From Bacteroidota bacterium (GTDB lineage: Bacteria; Bacteroidota; Bacteroidia; Chitinophagales; Chitinophagaceae), in contig JAUZNZ010000016.1 in the NCBI GenBank assembly GCA_030706735.1, forward strand, positions 1 through 64,000: a DNA stretch of 64,000 nucleotides. Reading direction: 5' to 3'. How positions within the stretch are numbered: position 1 is the first letter of the stretch; each line of letters starts with the position of its first letter. The position numbers and the translations under genes were made by a program. Positions 53,791 to 62,018 of this stretch are shown here, one piece after another. The notes under the pieces are model-generated. The model ran no database searches, was not told where the DNA came from, and worked only from the letters and a program-made list of their open reading frames with translations.

Positions 53791-54546
53791 ATGTCGAACG
53801 TAAAAGAATTCTCTGTAGAGGAAAAACTCACATCGCTGGTTACCCTCCAAAAAGTTGAATCTAAGTTAGACGAGTACAAGATCCTGAAAGGCGAGTTGCC
53901 GATGGAAGTCAGTGACCTGGAAGATGAGATCCTCGGGCTCCACTCCCGCCAGACCCGTGTCGAAGAGGAGATCAACGGCATCCAGGAGTTCATCAATCAA
54001 AAGAAAGAGGCGATCAAAGAGGCCGACGCCCTCATAAAAAAATACGACAAACAAAGCCAGAACGTCAAGAACAGCCGCGAATTCGAGGCGATCAACAAGG
54101 AGATCGAGATGCAGCAGCTCGAAGTGAAGCTGGCCGAAAAGCATATCAAGGACGCCGGCGAAGAAATTGCCGAAAAAGTACTGCTGCTGGAAAAAGCAAA
54201 GAAGAATATCGGCACCAAGGAATCCGTGCTGAAGAACAAAAAGGATGAACTGGACAAGATCATCGCCACCACCGAAAAGGAAGAAAAGCATTTCAATAAA
54301 ATGTCCGCCGAGGCCAGGGAACGAGTCGAGCCGCGGCTGCTGCACTCTTACGATCGCATCCGCGGTAATTACCGGAACGGCCTGGCCGTGGTGCCGGTGG
54401 TTCGCGACGCCTGCGGAGGTTGCTTCAATGCCATCCCCCCGCAACGGCAGAGCGAGATCCGCCAGCGCAAGAAGATCATTGTTTGCGAGAACTGCGGACG
54501 CATACTCGTGGACAACGAGCTCAACGACGCCATCGAGGTGAAATAA
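53791..54546 (+). CDS. Zinc ribbon domain-containing coiled-coil protein
   Basis: 251 residues. A long coiled coil (about 10-190) has Lys/Glu-rich heptads such as FINQKKEAIKEADALIKKYD, followed by a C4 zinc ribbon (CGGCFNAIPP...CENCGRIL). This matches the CT398/C4-type zinc-ribbon family conserved in Bacteroidota; its role is unclear but nucleic-acid or protein binding is likely. It abuts the TPR gene (TAATG overlap of one base). Confidence 0.88.
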   Translation: MSNVKEFSVEEKLTSLVTLQKVESKLDEYKILKGELPMEVSDLEDEILGLHSRQTRVEEEINGIQEFINQKKEAIKEADALIKKYDKQSQNVKNSREFEAINKEIEMQQLEVKLAEKHIKDAGEEIAEKVLLLEKAKKNIGTKESVLKNKKDELDKIIATTEKEEKHFNKMSAEARERVEPRLLHSYDRIRGNYRNGLAVVPVVRDACGGCFNAIPPQRQSEIRQRKKIIVCENCGRILVDNELNDAIEVK

Positions 54547-56030
54547 TGTGCCGGATACAGCTTCTCGTTACCATTCTCTTACTCCCCGCTTTCGTCCTGG
54601 GGCAGAAACACTTTGATTTTAATGTCAACTGCCGGCAGGCCTACCACGAGATCATTCAACTCCGGATCGACGCCGGCCAGAAGATCCTGAATGAGGAGAA
54701 GCGGAAAGACCCCGATAACCTCATCCCCGCCCTGCTGGAGAACTATATCGACTTCTTCGTGCTCTTTTTTAATGAGGACCCCGCGGAATATAAGGCCAGG
54801 AAAGACCATCTCGACAGCAGGCTGGAGGCGATGGACGAGGGGCCCGAATCCTCTCCGCTATTCCTTTTTGCGAAGTCCGTCATCCATTTCCAATGGGCCG
54901 CGATCAAGGTCAAGTTCGGCTACAATTGGGATGCCGGCTGGGAATTCAGGCGTTCTTTTCTTCTCAGCAGGGAATGCCGGAAGAAATTTCCCGACTTTGC
55001 CCCGGCGGGCATGTTGAGCGGCGCCATGCAGGTCGTAGCGGGCACGATTCCCGACGGATACAAATGGTTGAGCAGCCTGCTGGGGATCAAGGGCAATATC
55101 AGGGACGGCATGCGGCAGTTGGAGGGCTTCCTGGGACAAACGGATCAGTGGGCCCAACTGTTCCGTGACGAAGCCGCCTTCTATTACCTGTATCTTAAGT
55201 TCTACATGGAAAACAAGCGCAGCGATGTCTTCGCTTATATCAGGCAAAATAACCTCGATCTCCGGAATAACCATCTCTATACCTACCTGGCCGCCAACCT
55301 GGCCATCAACGACCAGCAGTCGGAATATGCGGAGCATACGATCCGGGACAGGAACAACGGAGCGGATTACCTGGATATGCCGCTGTGGGACCAGGAAATG
55401 GGCTATGCCCTGATGAATCGCCTCGATCCCGACGCGCCGGTATACCTGGAACGCTGGCTGCGGAACTTTAAAGGGAAGTTCTACGTCAAGGATGTGCTCC
55501 TTAAGCTGAGTTGGTATTACTACCTCCAGGGGGACCAGTCACGCGCCGATGCCTGCCGGCGCCAGGTCCTCGAAAAGGGCGCTGCCGACGCCGATGCCGA
55601 TAAACAGGCGGTCAGGGAGGCGCGGAGCGGCAAATGGCCCAATAAATTCCTGTTGCGTGCGAGGATGCTGGATGACGGAGGATATTATACGCAGGCGCTG
55701 CAGGTCCTTCGCGGCCTGAGCTCATCGGACTTTGCGCTGCCGGAAGAGAAATGCGAATTCGCTTATCGTCTCGGCCGGATCTATGACGGCCTGGGCCGAC
55801 AGGATGAAGCCATCTCCGCTTACCTGACCACGCTCAAGACCGGGCAACAATTAAAGGAATATTTCGCGGCGCGTGCCGCCCTGCAGATCGGCTATATCTA
55901 TGAGGGCCGGGGGGACAAGGAGACGGCCATCGGCTATTTCCAGAAATGCCTCTCGCTGAAAGAGCATGAATACAAGAATTCCCTCGACCAACGCGCCAAG
56001 GCCGGCGTCTCCCGTTGCCGTGGCGAATAA
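54546..56030 (+). CDS. Tetratricopeptide repeat protein, exported
   Basis: 494 residues. ATG 54546 shares one base with the preceding TAA, and the protein begins with a signal peptide (IQLLVTILLLPAFVLGQ). The body is helical and the C-terminal third has TPR-like pairs (FAYRLGRIYDGLGRQDEAIS, QIGYIYEGRGDKETAIGYFQ). The longer open frame from 54420 runs through the zinc-ribbon gene and is not used. It is likely a periplasmic scaffold; partners unknown. Confidence 0.85.
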   Translation: MCRIQLLVTILLLPAFVLGQKHFDFNVNCRQAYHEIIQLRIDAGQKILNEEKRKDPDNLIPALLENYIDFFVLFFNEDPAEYKARKDHLDSRLEAMDEGPESSPLFLFAKSVIHFQWAAIKVKFGYNWDAGWEFRRSFLLSRECRKKFPDFAPAGMLSGAMQVVAGTIPDGYKWLSSLLGIKGNIRDGMRQLEGFLGQTDQWAQLFRDEAAFYYLYLKFYMENKRSDVFAYIRQNNLDLRNNHLYTYLAANLAINDQQSEYAEHTIRDRNNGADYLDMPLWDQEMGYALMNRLDPDAPVYLERWLRNFKGKFYVKDVLLKLSWYYYLQGDQSRADACRRQVLEKGAADADADKQAVREARSGKWPNKFLLRARMLDDGGYYTQALQVLRGLSSSDFALPEEKCEFAYRLGRIYDGLGRQDEAISAYLTTLKTGQQLKEYFAARAALQIGYIYEGRGDKETAIGYFQKCLSLKEHEYKNSLDQRAKAGVSRCRGE

Positions 56031-56100
56031 ACCATTGTGAAAATCTTCTCTTCAAATTGATTCCCGATTTACTTAATTTGCCGTTTCCTGACCTAACAAA

Positions 56101-57771
56101 ATGCTCAAACGGCTCCAGATACAGAATTATGCCATCATCGAGGCGCTCGGGATCGACTTTTCCGGCCGCATGAATGCGATCACCGGCGAAACCGGCGCCG
56201 GAAAATCCATTTTGATGGGCGCCCTCTCCCTGCTTCTCGGCGACCGTGCCGACAGTACGGTGCTCCTGAACCGCGAAAAGAAATGCATCGTGGAAGGCGC
56301 ATTTACGCCGGAAGGCAAAAAGGACGTCCTGGATTTTTTCAGGGCCAATGACCTCGATCCGGAAGAAGAGATCGTCATCCGGCGCGAGATCGCGCCCAAC
56401 GGAAAATCCAGGGCCTTCATCAACGACAGCCCCGTCCTCCTTGAACAATTGCGGAAGCTGAGTTCGCTGCTGGTGGATCTCCACCGGCAATTCGATACCC
56501 TCGAGCTCGGCGAGTCCGATTTTCAGCGCGACGTGCTGGATGCCCTCGCGGGACAGACCCTGCTTGTCGAAGAATACCGTTCCGCTTATCGTGCCTGGAT
56601 AACCGCCGGAAAGGAACTGGCTGCCCTTCAGGAGGAAAAAGCCCGCTTTAACAAAGAACTTGACTATAATAAATTCCTGTTCGACGAGCTGGACGAGATC
56701 GGGCTGCACGAAAATGAACTGGAAGAGCTGGATCAGGAGCTGAAATTGTTGAACCATGCTGAGGAGATCAAGACCACACTGACTAAAATAAGCTATGACT
56801 TGAATGAAGGGGAGCAACCCATCGTGCAGCGTTTGCGATCCTATGTGCAGCAGTTGAACCACTTCGGCGCTTATCACCCGGACCTGGAGAGCCTACTGCG
56901 GCGCATGCAATCCACGCAGATCGAATTGCAGGACATGGCCGGCGAACTCGAACGGATCAACGATCATATCGGTTACGATGCCCGGCGGATCGGGGAGATC
57001 AATGAACGGCTTTCCGGCGGGTACAAGTTATTGAAGAAGCATGGGGTGAATGCCACCAGCGATCTCCTCCACATCAAGGCCGGGTTGGAAAAGAAGCTGC
57101 AGGCCGTGCTCAACCTGGATGACCTGATCGCTGCTTGTGAGGGACAGGCAGGAAATCTCTTACGCGAGGCCAGGAAGATTGCCCTGGTTCTGTCGAAGAA
57201 CAGGCAGGCACAGCGGGCGCCGCTTGAAGAACAGGTCAACCGCCTCCTCCGGCAGGTGGGCATGCCCAATGCCCGTCTCAAAGTGCAGGTACAGTCCGGG
57301 GAAGGCGAAGACGTCCGCCTCGGTCCTGCCGGCATGGATGAGATCGAATTCCTTTTCGACGCCAACAAGAGCCAACGCTTCGAGCCCATCCGGAAAGTCG
57401 CCTCAGGCGGTGAACTGAGCCGCCTCATGTTGTGCATAAGCAGCCTGGTGGCCCAATCCATCGATCTGCCCACACTCATATTCGATGAGATCGATTCGGG
57501 CATTTCGGGCGAGGCGGCACGGCAGGTCGGCATCATTTTGAAGGAACTCTCGGGAAGGCGGCAGGTCATTTGCATTACCCACCAGCCCCAGATCGCCGGC
57601 AAGGCCGATGCGCATTATTTTGTCTACAAGGAGGTCAGCGGCGACGGCATCAAGACCGGCATCCGGCTGTTAACCCGCGAAGAACGCATTACCGCCATCG
57701 CCCAGATGCTTGGCGGCGAAAAGCCCACGGCCGCGGCCATTCAGAACGCGCGGGAAATGGTGATGAACTGA
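56101..57771 (+). CDS. recN: DNA repair protein RecN
   Basis: 556 residues, the usual size. It is an SMC-like ATPase that bridges DNA ends during double-strand-break repair. Walker A is GETGAGKSILMGALS; a central coiled coil follows (ELEELDQELKLLNHAEEIKT); the signature and Walker B region is VASGGELSRLMLCIS ... LIFDEIDSGISGEAA, then ICITHQPQIAGKADAHYFV. A small membrane-protein gene starts six bases after its stop. Confidence 0.96.
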   Translation: MLKRLQIQNYAIIEALGIDFSGRMNAITGETGAGKSILMGALSLLLGDRADSTVLLNREKKCIVEGAFTPEGKKDVLDFFRANDLDPEEEIVIRREIAPNGKSRAFINDSPVLLEQLRKLSSLLVDLHRQFDTLELGESDFQRDVLDALAGQTLLVEEYRSAYRAWITAGKELAALQEEKARFNKELDYNKFLFDELDEIGLHENELEELDQELKLLNHAEEIKTTLTKISYDLNEGEQPIVQRLRSYVQQLNHFGAYHPDLESLLRRMQSTQIELQDMAGELERINDHIGYDARRIGEINERLSGGYKLLKKHGVNATSDLLHIKAGLEKKLQAVLNLDDLIAACEGQAGNLLREARKIALVLSKNRQAQRAPLEEQVNRLLRQVGMPNARLKVQVQSGEGEDVRLGPAGMDEIEFLFDANKSQRFEPIRKVASGGELSRLMLCISSLVAQSIDLPTLIFDEIDSGISGEAARQVGIILKELSGRRQVICITHQPQIAGKADAHYFVYKEVSGDGIKTGIRLLTREERITAIAQMLGGEKPTAAAIQNAREMVMN

Positions 57772-57777
57772 TGCCGC

Positions 57778-58002
57778 ATGAAACTTCGCAACCTCGCCAT
57801 ACTCCTCCTCCTCGCGCTGTCTCTCATCCCCATCTATTATCTCTATCGCTATATGATGCGCATCATCCGGCCCCGCCAATCCGCCGCCCGCCTCTTTCTC
57901 TTTCTCCTTGCGAATTTTCTGCTGGTGATCGTCTATACCATGCTGCTGGTCGGGCTGGTCGTGAAATTATTTCCCCTGCATCATGTCGGTTCATCATTTT
58001 GA
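57778..58002 (+). CDS. Small membrane protein, function unknown
   Basis: 74 residues with two predicted transmembrane helices (LAILLLLALSLIPIYYLYRY and LFLFLLANFLLVIVYTMLLV). Six bases separate it from recN, so it is probably cotranscribed. No family was recognised. The fabI promoter element lies just after its stop. Confidence 0.7.
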   Translation: MKLRNLAILLLLALSLIPIYYLYRYMMRIIRPRQSAARLFLFLLANFLLVIVYTMLLVGLVVKLFPLHHVGSSF

Positions 58003-58004
58003 TG

Positions 58005-58012
58005 TAGGTTTG
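58005..58012 (+). promoter_or_regulatory. Candidate -7 element for fabI
   Basis: TAGGTTTG, an exact TAnnTTTG match, 32 bases upstream of the ATG at 58045 and directly after the stop of the small membrane-protein gene. Confidence 0.55.
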
Positions 58013-58044
58013 GCGTCAAATTCGAAAGGACAAAATAGTAATCT

Positions 58045-58857
58045 ATGCCATACAACCTATTGAAAGGTAAGAAAGGGATCATATTCGGAGCGCTGGACGA
58101 CAAGTCGATCGCCTGGAGAACGGCGTTGCGCTGTCATGAGGAGGGCGCCCAGCTCGTGTTGTCCAATGCCCCTGTGGCCTTGCGCATGGGCGAGATCAAT
58201 AAGCTGGCCGAAGCGGTCCAGGCGCCCGTGATCGGCGCCGATGTGACGAGCATGGAAGACCTGAAGAAGCTGTTCGAGGAATCGATGACACATTTTGGCG
58301 GCGGGGTGGACTTCATCCTTCACTCCATCGGCATGAGCCTCAATGTCCGAAAGGGCAAGCACTATACGGAATTGGACTATGCCTGGAACCAGAAGACCCT
58401 GGACATTTCGGCGATGTCTTTGCACCGGGTGCTGCGCACCGCCTGGGAACTGGATGCGATCAATGAATGGGGCAGCGTGGTGGCCCTCACCTATATTGCG
58501 GCCCAACGGGTATTTCCCGATTATAATGAAATGGCTGACGCGAAGTCCCTGCTGGAGGCCGTTGCCCGCAACTTCGGCTATCACTATGCGAAAAAGAAAA
58601 AGGTCAGGGTAAATACCGTCTCCCAATCCCCGACGCGCACCACGGCGGGCAGCGGGGTGAAAGGCTTCGACGGCTTCATCAGCTATGCGGAGAAAATGAG
58701 CCCCCTGGGCAATGCCACCGGGGATGAATGCGCGGCCTATCTGGCCACGCTGTTCAGCGACCTGACCCGGATGGTCACGATGCAAAATCTCTTCCATGAC
58801 GGCGGCTTCTCATTTACGGGCGTGACCCAGGAAGTCGTGGAACAAATGGAAAAATAG
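58045..58857 (+). CDS. fabI: Enoyl-[acyl-carrier-protein] reductase [NADH] FabI
   Basis: 270 residues. It reduces enoyl-ACP in the last step of each fatty-acid elongation cycle. It begins with GKKGIIFGALDDKSIAWRTA (nucleotide-binding Rossmann loop of the FabI subclass), then DFILHSIGMS, the Tyr-x6-Lys catalytic region (YNEMADAKSLLEA), and TRTTAGSGVKGFDGF in the substrate-binding loop. It has its own -7 element and is followed 26 bases later by the SemiSWEET gene. Confidence 0.95.
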   Translation: MPYNLLKGKKGIIFGALDDKSIAWRTALRCHEEGAQLVLSNAPVALRMGEINKLAEAVQAPVIGADVTSMEDLKKLFEESMTHFGGGVDFILHSIGMSLNVRKGKHYTELDYAWNQKTLDISAMSLHRVLRTAWELDAINEWGSVVALTYIAAQRVFPDYNEMADAKSLLEAVARNFGYHYAKKKKVRVNTVSQSPTRTTAGSGVKGFDGFISYAEKMSPLGNATGDECAAYLATLFSDLTRMVTMQNLFHDGGFSFTGVTQEVVEQMEK

Positions 58858-58883
58858 ACGCCCGCGGCGGATCAAAATATATT

Positions 58884-59141
58884 ATGGCCTGGATCGAATA
58901 TGTCGGCTTATTCGGCGCCTTCCTATCGGCGATTACCTTTATACCCCAGGTGGTCAAGGCGTGGCAGACCCGGAGCGTCGGCGACCTGAGCATGCTGATG
59001 CTGATGATCGTGCTGACCAGCGTGATCGTGTGGTTGGTGTATGCTTTTTATTTGCGGCTGCTCCCCGTGATCCTGGCGAACCTGCTCATCGGGTCGCTTT
59101 GCCTGGTATTGATCTATTTCAAACTTACCTTTAAGAAGTAG
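58884..59141 (+). CDS. SemiSWEET-type sugar transporter
   Basis: 85 residues and three membrane helices. The PQ-loop motif is AITFIPQVVKAWQTRSVGDL, matching bacterial SemiSWEETs, which dimerise and move sugars across the membrane. The substrate is unknown. It shares the strand and probably the transcript of fabI. Confidence 0.9.
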   Translation: MAWIEYVGLFGAFLSAITFIPQVVKAWQTRSVGDLSMLMLMIVLTSVIVWLVYAFYLRLLPVILANLLIGSLCLVLIYFKLTFKK

Positions 59142-59158
59142 CTGAAGTAGCGGGTTCC

Positions 59159-59380
59159 TCAGTATTCGTCCTCGTTAAAAAAGAAGTCTTCCTGGCTGGG
59201 GTAATCGGGCCAGATGTCGTCGATGCCTTCATAGATCTCCCCCTCATCCTCCAACTCCTGCAGGTTCTCCACCACTTCGATGGGGGCGCCCGAGCGTATA
59301 GCGTAGTCGATCAGCTCATCTTTTGTAGCCGGCCAGGGTGCGTCTTCCAGGTAACTGGCCAGTTCTAAAGTCCAAAACAT
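59159..59380 (-). CDS. DUF2795 domain-containing protein
   Basis: 73 residues, very acidic at the C-terminus (PSQEDFFFNEDEY). FWTLELASYLEDAPWPATKD and ENLQELEDEGEIYEGI match the highly conserved Bacteroidota DUF2795 small protein. Its strong upstream promoter and structured ~90-base leader (59381-59472) imply regulated expression. Function unknown. Confidence 0.9.
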   Translation of the reverse strand: MFWTLELASYLEDAPWPATKDELIDYAIRSGAPIEVVENLQELEDEGEIYEGIDDIWPDYPSQEDFFFNEDEY

Positions 59381-59403
59381 CTGTTCCTAAGTTTAATATG
59401 TCT

Positions 59404-59454
59404 AAAAATTAGCAATTCACGAGCCACGAACCCAGCGAAGGGACGAATTACTAA
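59404..59454 (-). terminator. Terminator-like hairpin in the DUF2795 leader (attenuator or small-RNA end)
   Basis: Minus-strand RNA: UUAGUAAUUC (59454-59445) pairs with GAAUUGCUAA (59418-59409), ten pairs with one G-U, with an inner CCC/GGG stem. Five U residues (59408-59404) follow immediately. It lies between the mapped promoter (59481-59510) and the DUF2795 ATG, so it could stop most transcripts at about 70 bases. Confidence 0.5.
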
Positions 59455-59480
59455 CGTCCACAGCCCTGCTTAATTTTCCG

Positions 59481-59510
59481 CAAAAGTAATTTTTATAACG
59501 AAACCACCAA
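59481..59510 (-). promoter_or_regulatory. Full Bacteroidota-type promoter, leftward
   Basis: Minus strand: TTG at 59510-59508, 19-base spacer, TACTTTTG at 59488-59481. The predicted start is near 59472, giving a ~92-base leader for the DUF2795 gene or a short independent RNA. Confidence 0.7.
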
Positions 59511-59605
59511 ATCCCGTTTTAAATTAATGGAACGAGGGTCAGGGTTACCCATTACAATTTTCGCTAAATTTCATTTTCGACCTCCGATATATGAACTTGA
59601 ACCTG

Positions 59606-59613
59606 TAGGTTTG
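59606..59613 (+). promoter_or_regulatory. Candidate -7 element for the LolD-like gene
   Basis: TAGGTTTG, an exact TAnnTTTG match, 27 bases upstream of the ATG at 59641. Confidence 0.55.
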
Positions 59614-59640
59614 TAGTATCAGGCCGGAATTTTTAATATT

Positions 59641-60291
59641 ATGTTAACAGCCAGGCAGATACACAAATATTACGGGAACCTGTGGGTGCTCAAAGGGGTG
59701 GATATGGAGGTGAACAAGGGGGAGATCGTCAGCATTGTCGGCCCCTCCGGATCGGGAAAGAGCACGCTCCTGCATATCCTCGGTACGCTCGACGAGCCTG
59801 GAAAGGGAGAGACCATTCTCCATGGCAGGAAGATCAATGAGTTGAAGGGCCGCAACCTGGCCGCATTCCGGAACCGGCATATCGGATTCGTATTCCAATT
59901 CCATCACCTCCTCCCCGAATTCACCGCCCTGGAAAATGTCTGCATTCCGGGCTGGATCGCCGGCGTGAAGAGATCGCAGGTCGAGGAACGCGCCGCCGGC
60001 CTCCTGAATACACTGGGCGTGGGTCATCGTATGGAAAATAAACCCAATGCCTTATCCGGTGGGGAACAGCAACGCGTGGCTGTAGCCCGGGCCCTCATCA
60101 ACAACCCCGATATCGTCTTCGCTGACGAGCCGACCGGCAACCTAGATTCGGCCAACGCCAGAGAGCTGCACCAGCTATTCTTCGACCTGCGGCAACGATT
60201 CCAGCAAACCTTTCTGATCGTCACGCATAACGAGGAACTGGCTCAAATGAGCGACCGGATATTGCATATGCGGGATGGGAGGATCATTTGA
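59641..60291 (+). CDS. ABC transporter ATP-binding protein, LolD/MacB-like
   Basis: 216 residues, a lone ATPase domain. Walker A is [19 protein letters not shown], the Q-loop [17 protein letters not shown], the signature [20 protein letters not shown], Walker [13 protein letters not shown], and the H-loop [12 protein letters not shown]. The sequence type matches LolD (lipoprotein release) and MacB ATPases. No permease gene is adjacent, so the partner must lie elsewhere. Confidence 0.9.
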   Translation: MLTARQIHKYYGNLWVLKGVDMEVNKGEIVSIVGPSGSGKSTLLHILGTLDEPGKGETILHGRKINELKGRNLAAFRNRHIGFVFQFHHLLPEFTALENVCIPGWIAGVKRSQVEERAAGLLNTLGVGHRMENKPNALSGGEQQRVAVARALINNPDIVFADEPTGNLDSANARELHQLFFDLRQRFQQTFLIVTHNEELAQMSDRILHMRDGRII

Positions 60292-60319
60292 GCGTGCCGC
60301 CGCCCCGCGCCGCCCCCGC

Positions 60320-60916
60320 TCAGACCCGTGGCTTCCACGGGATCCCGGGCACTCCCAGGACATGCCCGATATACCGCGCCAGCATGAACAGATAGTCGCT
60401 GAGCCGGTTCAGGTATCGGAGCACCAGGGGTTCGATAAACAGCCCTTGCTCCTGCATGCTTACGCAAAGGCGTTCCGCACGCCGGCAAACGCAACGAACG
60501 ATATGGGCGGTCGAAACCGTCCGGTGGCCTCCCGGCAAGAGGAAGGACTTCATCGGAGGCAATTCCGCACTCATCCGGTCGATCTCCTTTTCAAGCCGAT
60601 CCACGTCGCCGGCATGCAAGTCGGGGAGCTTCAGCTGGGGTGACTTATCCGGATCGCAGGCAAGGGAGGAACCGATCGTGAACAGCCGGTCCTGCACCTC
60701 CTGCAATTGCTGCACCGCCCCGCTGAAAAGGGCGGCCCTATCGGGATGGCCGGCGGGCAGGTCGGCGAGCTCGTCATTCAGCAGGCCGATAAAGGAGTTC
60801 AATTCATCCACCGTCCCGTACGATTCGATCCGGATATTGTTTTTCGGAACCTTGGTGCCGCCGATAAGGGCGGTCGTCCCCTTGTCACCGGTCCTGGTGT
60901 AGATCTTTGAGGCCAT
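60320..60916 (-). CDS. Cob(I)yrinic acid a,c-diamide adenosyltransferase (PduO/MMAB type)
   Basis: 198 residues. It transfers the adenosyl group of ATP to cob(I)alamin to make adenosylcobalamin. Family motifs: KIYTRTGDKGTTALIGG, SYGTVDELNSFIG, VCRRAERLCVSM, and RYLNRLSDYLFMLARYI. It is the third gene of a leftward run with gatC and an ABC ATPase, 15 bases downstream of the latter. Confidence 0.94.
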   Translation of the reverse strand: MASKIYTRTGDKGTTALIGGTKVPKNNIRIESYGTVDELNSFIGLLNDELADLPAGHPDRAALFSGAVQQLQEVQDRLFTIGSSLACDPDKSPQLKLPDLHAGDVDRLEKEIDRMSAELPPMKSFLLPGGHRTVSTAHIVRCVCRRAERLCVSMQEQGLFIEPLVLRYLNRLSDYLFMLARYIGHVLGVPGIPWKPRV

Positions 60917-60931
60917 ATGGAGAAGTTATTG

Positions 60932-61648
60932 TCAATGGCTCATGGTGACGGGCGACTGCTTTTTGTCGCTCTCGATGATGCCGTCCCGCAGCCTGACGAC
61001 CCGCCGCGCATAGTTGGCGATGTCTTCTTCGTGGGTGACCAGCACCACCGTATTACCCGCCGCCTGGATCGCGCCGAAGATCTCCATGATCTCGATCGAG
61101 GTCTTGGTATCCAGGTTACCCGTCGGTTCGTCCGCCAGGATGAGAGAGGGATTGTTGATCAGCGCCCGGGCAATCGCGACGCGCTGGGCCTGGCCGCCGG
61201 AGAGCTCATTGGGTTTGTGATGGCTCCGGTCCGTCAGACTGACTTTTTCCAAAACCTCCATCGCCCTTTCCATTCTCACCCTCCTGGGTACTCCCGCATA
61301 AACCAGCGGAAGAGCCACATTCTCGGCCGCCGTCAGGCGGGGCAATAAGTTGAACTGTTGGAATACAAAGCCTATTTCTGCATTCCGCACGTCCGCGAGC
61401 GCATCGTCGGTCATGGTGCTTACATTTTGCCCGTTGAGAACGTACAGGCCGGCCGTCGGAGAATCGAGGCAGCCCAGGATATTCATCAGCGTACTCTTTC
61501 CGGAACCGGACGGTCCCATCAGGGCGACATATTCATTCTTATATATGTCCAGGCTGACGCCTTTCAGCACGGGCAGGGCCTGCTTGCCGATGAAATAGCT
61601 CTTTTGGATATCCTTGAGGTGTATGATGGGTGTGGTCATGGTTGACAT
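60932..61648 (-). CDS. ABC transporter ATP-binding protein, MacB-like
   Basis: 238 residues. [20 protein letters not shown] at the start, Walker [22 protein letters not shown]-loop [17 protein letters not shown], signature [20 protein letters not shown], Walker [16 protein letters not shown]. This is the MacB/LolD class that powers envelope protein or lipid export. No permease is adjacent. It starts eight bases after gatC and probably belongs to the same transcript. Confidence 0.92.
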   Translation of the reverse strand: MSTMTTPIIHLKDIQKSYFIGKQALPVLKGVSLDIYKNEYVALMGPSGSGKSTLMNILGCLDSPTAGLYVLNGQNVSTMTDDALADVRNAEIGFVFQQFNLLPRLTAAENVALPLVYAGVPRRVRMERAMEVLEKVSLTDRSHHKPNELSGGQAQRVAIARALINNPSLILADEPTGNLDTKTSIEIMEIFGAIQAAGNTVVLVTHEEDIANYARRVVRLRDGIIESDKKQSPVTMSH

Positions 61649-61656
61649 GGGTCTGA

Positions 61657-61956
61657 CTATTCGGACGGGTTTCGGATCACTTTGGGGACGGTGAAATACG
61701 TTCCATCTGTTGCCGGCGCGTTGGACAATGCGTCTTCCCGGCTTATCGACCCTTGCAGACGGTCCTCCCGGAGCACATTCGTCTCGTGGCTCATGTGCAG
61801 CAAAGGCTCGACACCGCGGGTGTCCAGCTCAGAGAGCTTTTCCACGAAATGGATCATTCGTTGCAGGTCCTTTTTGATCTCCTCTTTTTCCTCCGGGCTG
61901 AACTCGAGCCGTGCCAGGTGGGAAAGGTTGTCGATCAGTGCGTCATTGACTTCCAT
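61657..61956 (-). CDS. gatC: Asp-tRNA(Asn)/Glu-tRNA(Gln) amidotransferase subunit GatC
   Basis: 99 residues. The helical scaffold subunit of Gat[23 protein letters not shown] at the N-terminus and [20 protein letters not shown] are the family hallmarks; the C-terminus [10 protein letters not shown] docks on GatA. gatA and gatB are not in the window. It is the first gene of the gatC-ABC-adenosyltransferase run and has a -7 element at 61974-61981. Confidence 0.95.
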   Translation of the reverse strand: MEVNDALIDNLSHLARLEFSPEEKEEIKKDLQRMIHFVEKLSELDTRGVEPLLHMSHETNVLREDRLQGSISREDALSNAPATDGTYFTVPKVIRNPSE

Positions 61957-61973
61957 TCAAACCGGTTTATTGT

Positions 61974-61981
61974 CAAAAATA
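61974..61981 (-). promoter_or_regulatory. Candidate -7 element for gatC
   Basis: The minus strand reads TATTTTTG, an exact TAnnTTTG match, 17 bases upstream of the ATG at 61956. Confidence 0.55.
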
Positions 61982-62018
61982 AGCTTTTGAGGCTTTTCTT
62001 TATCTTCGTCCCCACTTT

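Noticed and set aside
54420-54545. Longer start for the TPR protein inside the zinc-ribbon gene
   Set aside because: The extra 42 residues are the out-of-frame reading of the zinc-ribbon coding region; ATG 54546 gives a proper signal peptide.
59381-59640. tRNA or known riboswitch in the largest intergenic gap
   Set aside because: No cloverleaf, T-loop or conserved riboswitch core is seen; the structure found is a hairpin with U-run, reported as a terminator-like leader instead.
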